Assembly: GCA_963680875.1 (NCBI GenBank)
Contig: OY804589.1
Coordinates: 31,164,962-31,228,961 of the forward strand
Length of the DNA stretch: 64,000 nucleotides
Source: Bathymodiolus brooksi
Taxonomy: Eukaryota; Mollusca; Bivalvia; Mytilida; Modiolidae
Direction: 5' to 3'
Every line of letters starts with the position of its first letter. The first letter of the stretch is position 1. Both the position numbers and the translations under genes were made by a program. Under the pieces are notes generated by a model that was not told where the DNA came from, did not search any database, and saw nothing but the letters and a program-made list of their open reading frames with translations. Of the stretch, positions 63,411 through 64,000 are shown piece by piece.

Positions 63411-64000
63411 TAGATCATATGTTTCCTTGACACCAATACAAGTATATTTTTTTCAACTATATACCAATAGTGTGTAAAACTTGTTATTAGCAGGGAACCA
63501 GTTTTTGTGGGTCAACCAAACTAATGACTTGCATGTATAATGTTTTACTTCCATCCATGGGAACATTAAATTTTAATTTTGTTTTTAACTTATTTAAATT
63601 TGTAATCTAGGAAGCTAAGAACCAATGAATATGTCTTTTTTTTTTTGCAAAAATTGGTATTTACGAAATTTAGATAATTTCACAATACCTTTTATCCTAA
63701 AATATATTTAAGGTCAAGGACTTCTGATCACAAGCATAACACCAGTGATATGGATTCACTACTTGACACCCCACCTCAAGTTTTAAGGGTTCCAACAGGG
63801 ATTCAGCAAGGATTTTGATACCATTAGTCACTTTTGTGGAACAGAATTTTTTTTTCTAATTATGAATAAACAAGAATATAATGAGCTTAATCTCATAATC
63901 AGTTACTTTGCCTTATTGGTTAGTAATGGAGATTGAAAAGCTATGAAAAACCTCCTAGGATGTGAACATACTCTGCAAATTAGCAACCAACTGATAAAAC
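63411..64000. other. TRAK: Sequence after exon L
   Basis: AT-rich, with no further TRAK exon recognised. It is either the next intron or, if the stop at 63408 is used, 3' untranslated sequence. An AATAAA lies near 63865 ('atgaataaacaag'). Confidence 0.5.

Overview
The window is AT-rich, repeat-laden nuclear DNA from an invertebrate animal. A bivalve mollusc or close lophotrochozoan is the best guess from the type and density of the dispersed repeats and from the introns; species cannot be told. There is no bacterial-style gene organisation, no rRNA and no CRISPR array. Coding sequence is under 4% of the window and sits in short exons with GT-AG introns.

One gene dominates. Twelve plus-strand exons between 7515 and 63405 encode about 536 residues of a TRAK/Milton family protein, the adaptor that couples mitochondria to kinesin-1 and dynein-dynactin. 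All exon phases agree. The exons run from the conserved N-terminal acidic region through the HAP1_N coiled coil, including the dynein light-intermediate-chain motif AARIG and the dynactin 'Spindly-type' motif SLASELE, into the C-terminal Milton region ending ...VKPLEG. The start codon/first exon and the C-terminal exons lie outside the window or were not found.

The first intron seen (7719-42110, 34 kb) holds a small complete-looking three-exon gene on the minus strand (20194-22571, 112 aa, unrecognised), a transposase-derived last exon (10469-10976, minus), many dispersed repeats, and a 7-kb satellite array of a 49-bp unit (34012-41050) with higher-order structure. The later introns (42 to 63 kb) are packed with copies of one tRNA-like SINE (family A, more than 20 copies or fragments), a second SINE (family B), a composite repeat with internal units (family D), Tc1/mariner-like foldback MITEs, and two hAT-like insertions lying inside SINE copies.

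The most striking pattern is that SINE family A tails sit at the edges of local duplications. The 49-bp satellite is itself made of the SINE 3' tail plus a telomere-like CCCTAACCCTA stretch. Duplicated blocks at 14.1-14.8, 16.1-18.1 and 56.0-56.5 kb are bounded by SINE copies. An inverted copy of the acceptor and first half of TRAK exon G lies about 10 kb upstream of that exon (45433-45797) with SINE tails on both sides. A direct tandem duplication of the start of exon J (59680-59716) gives a decoy exon that would end translation. These could affect splicing or circular RNA formation of TRAK.
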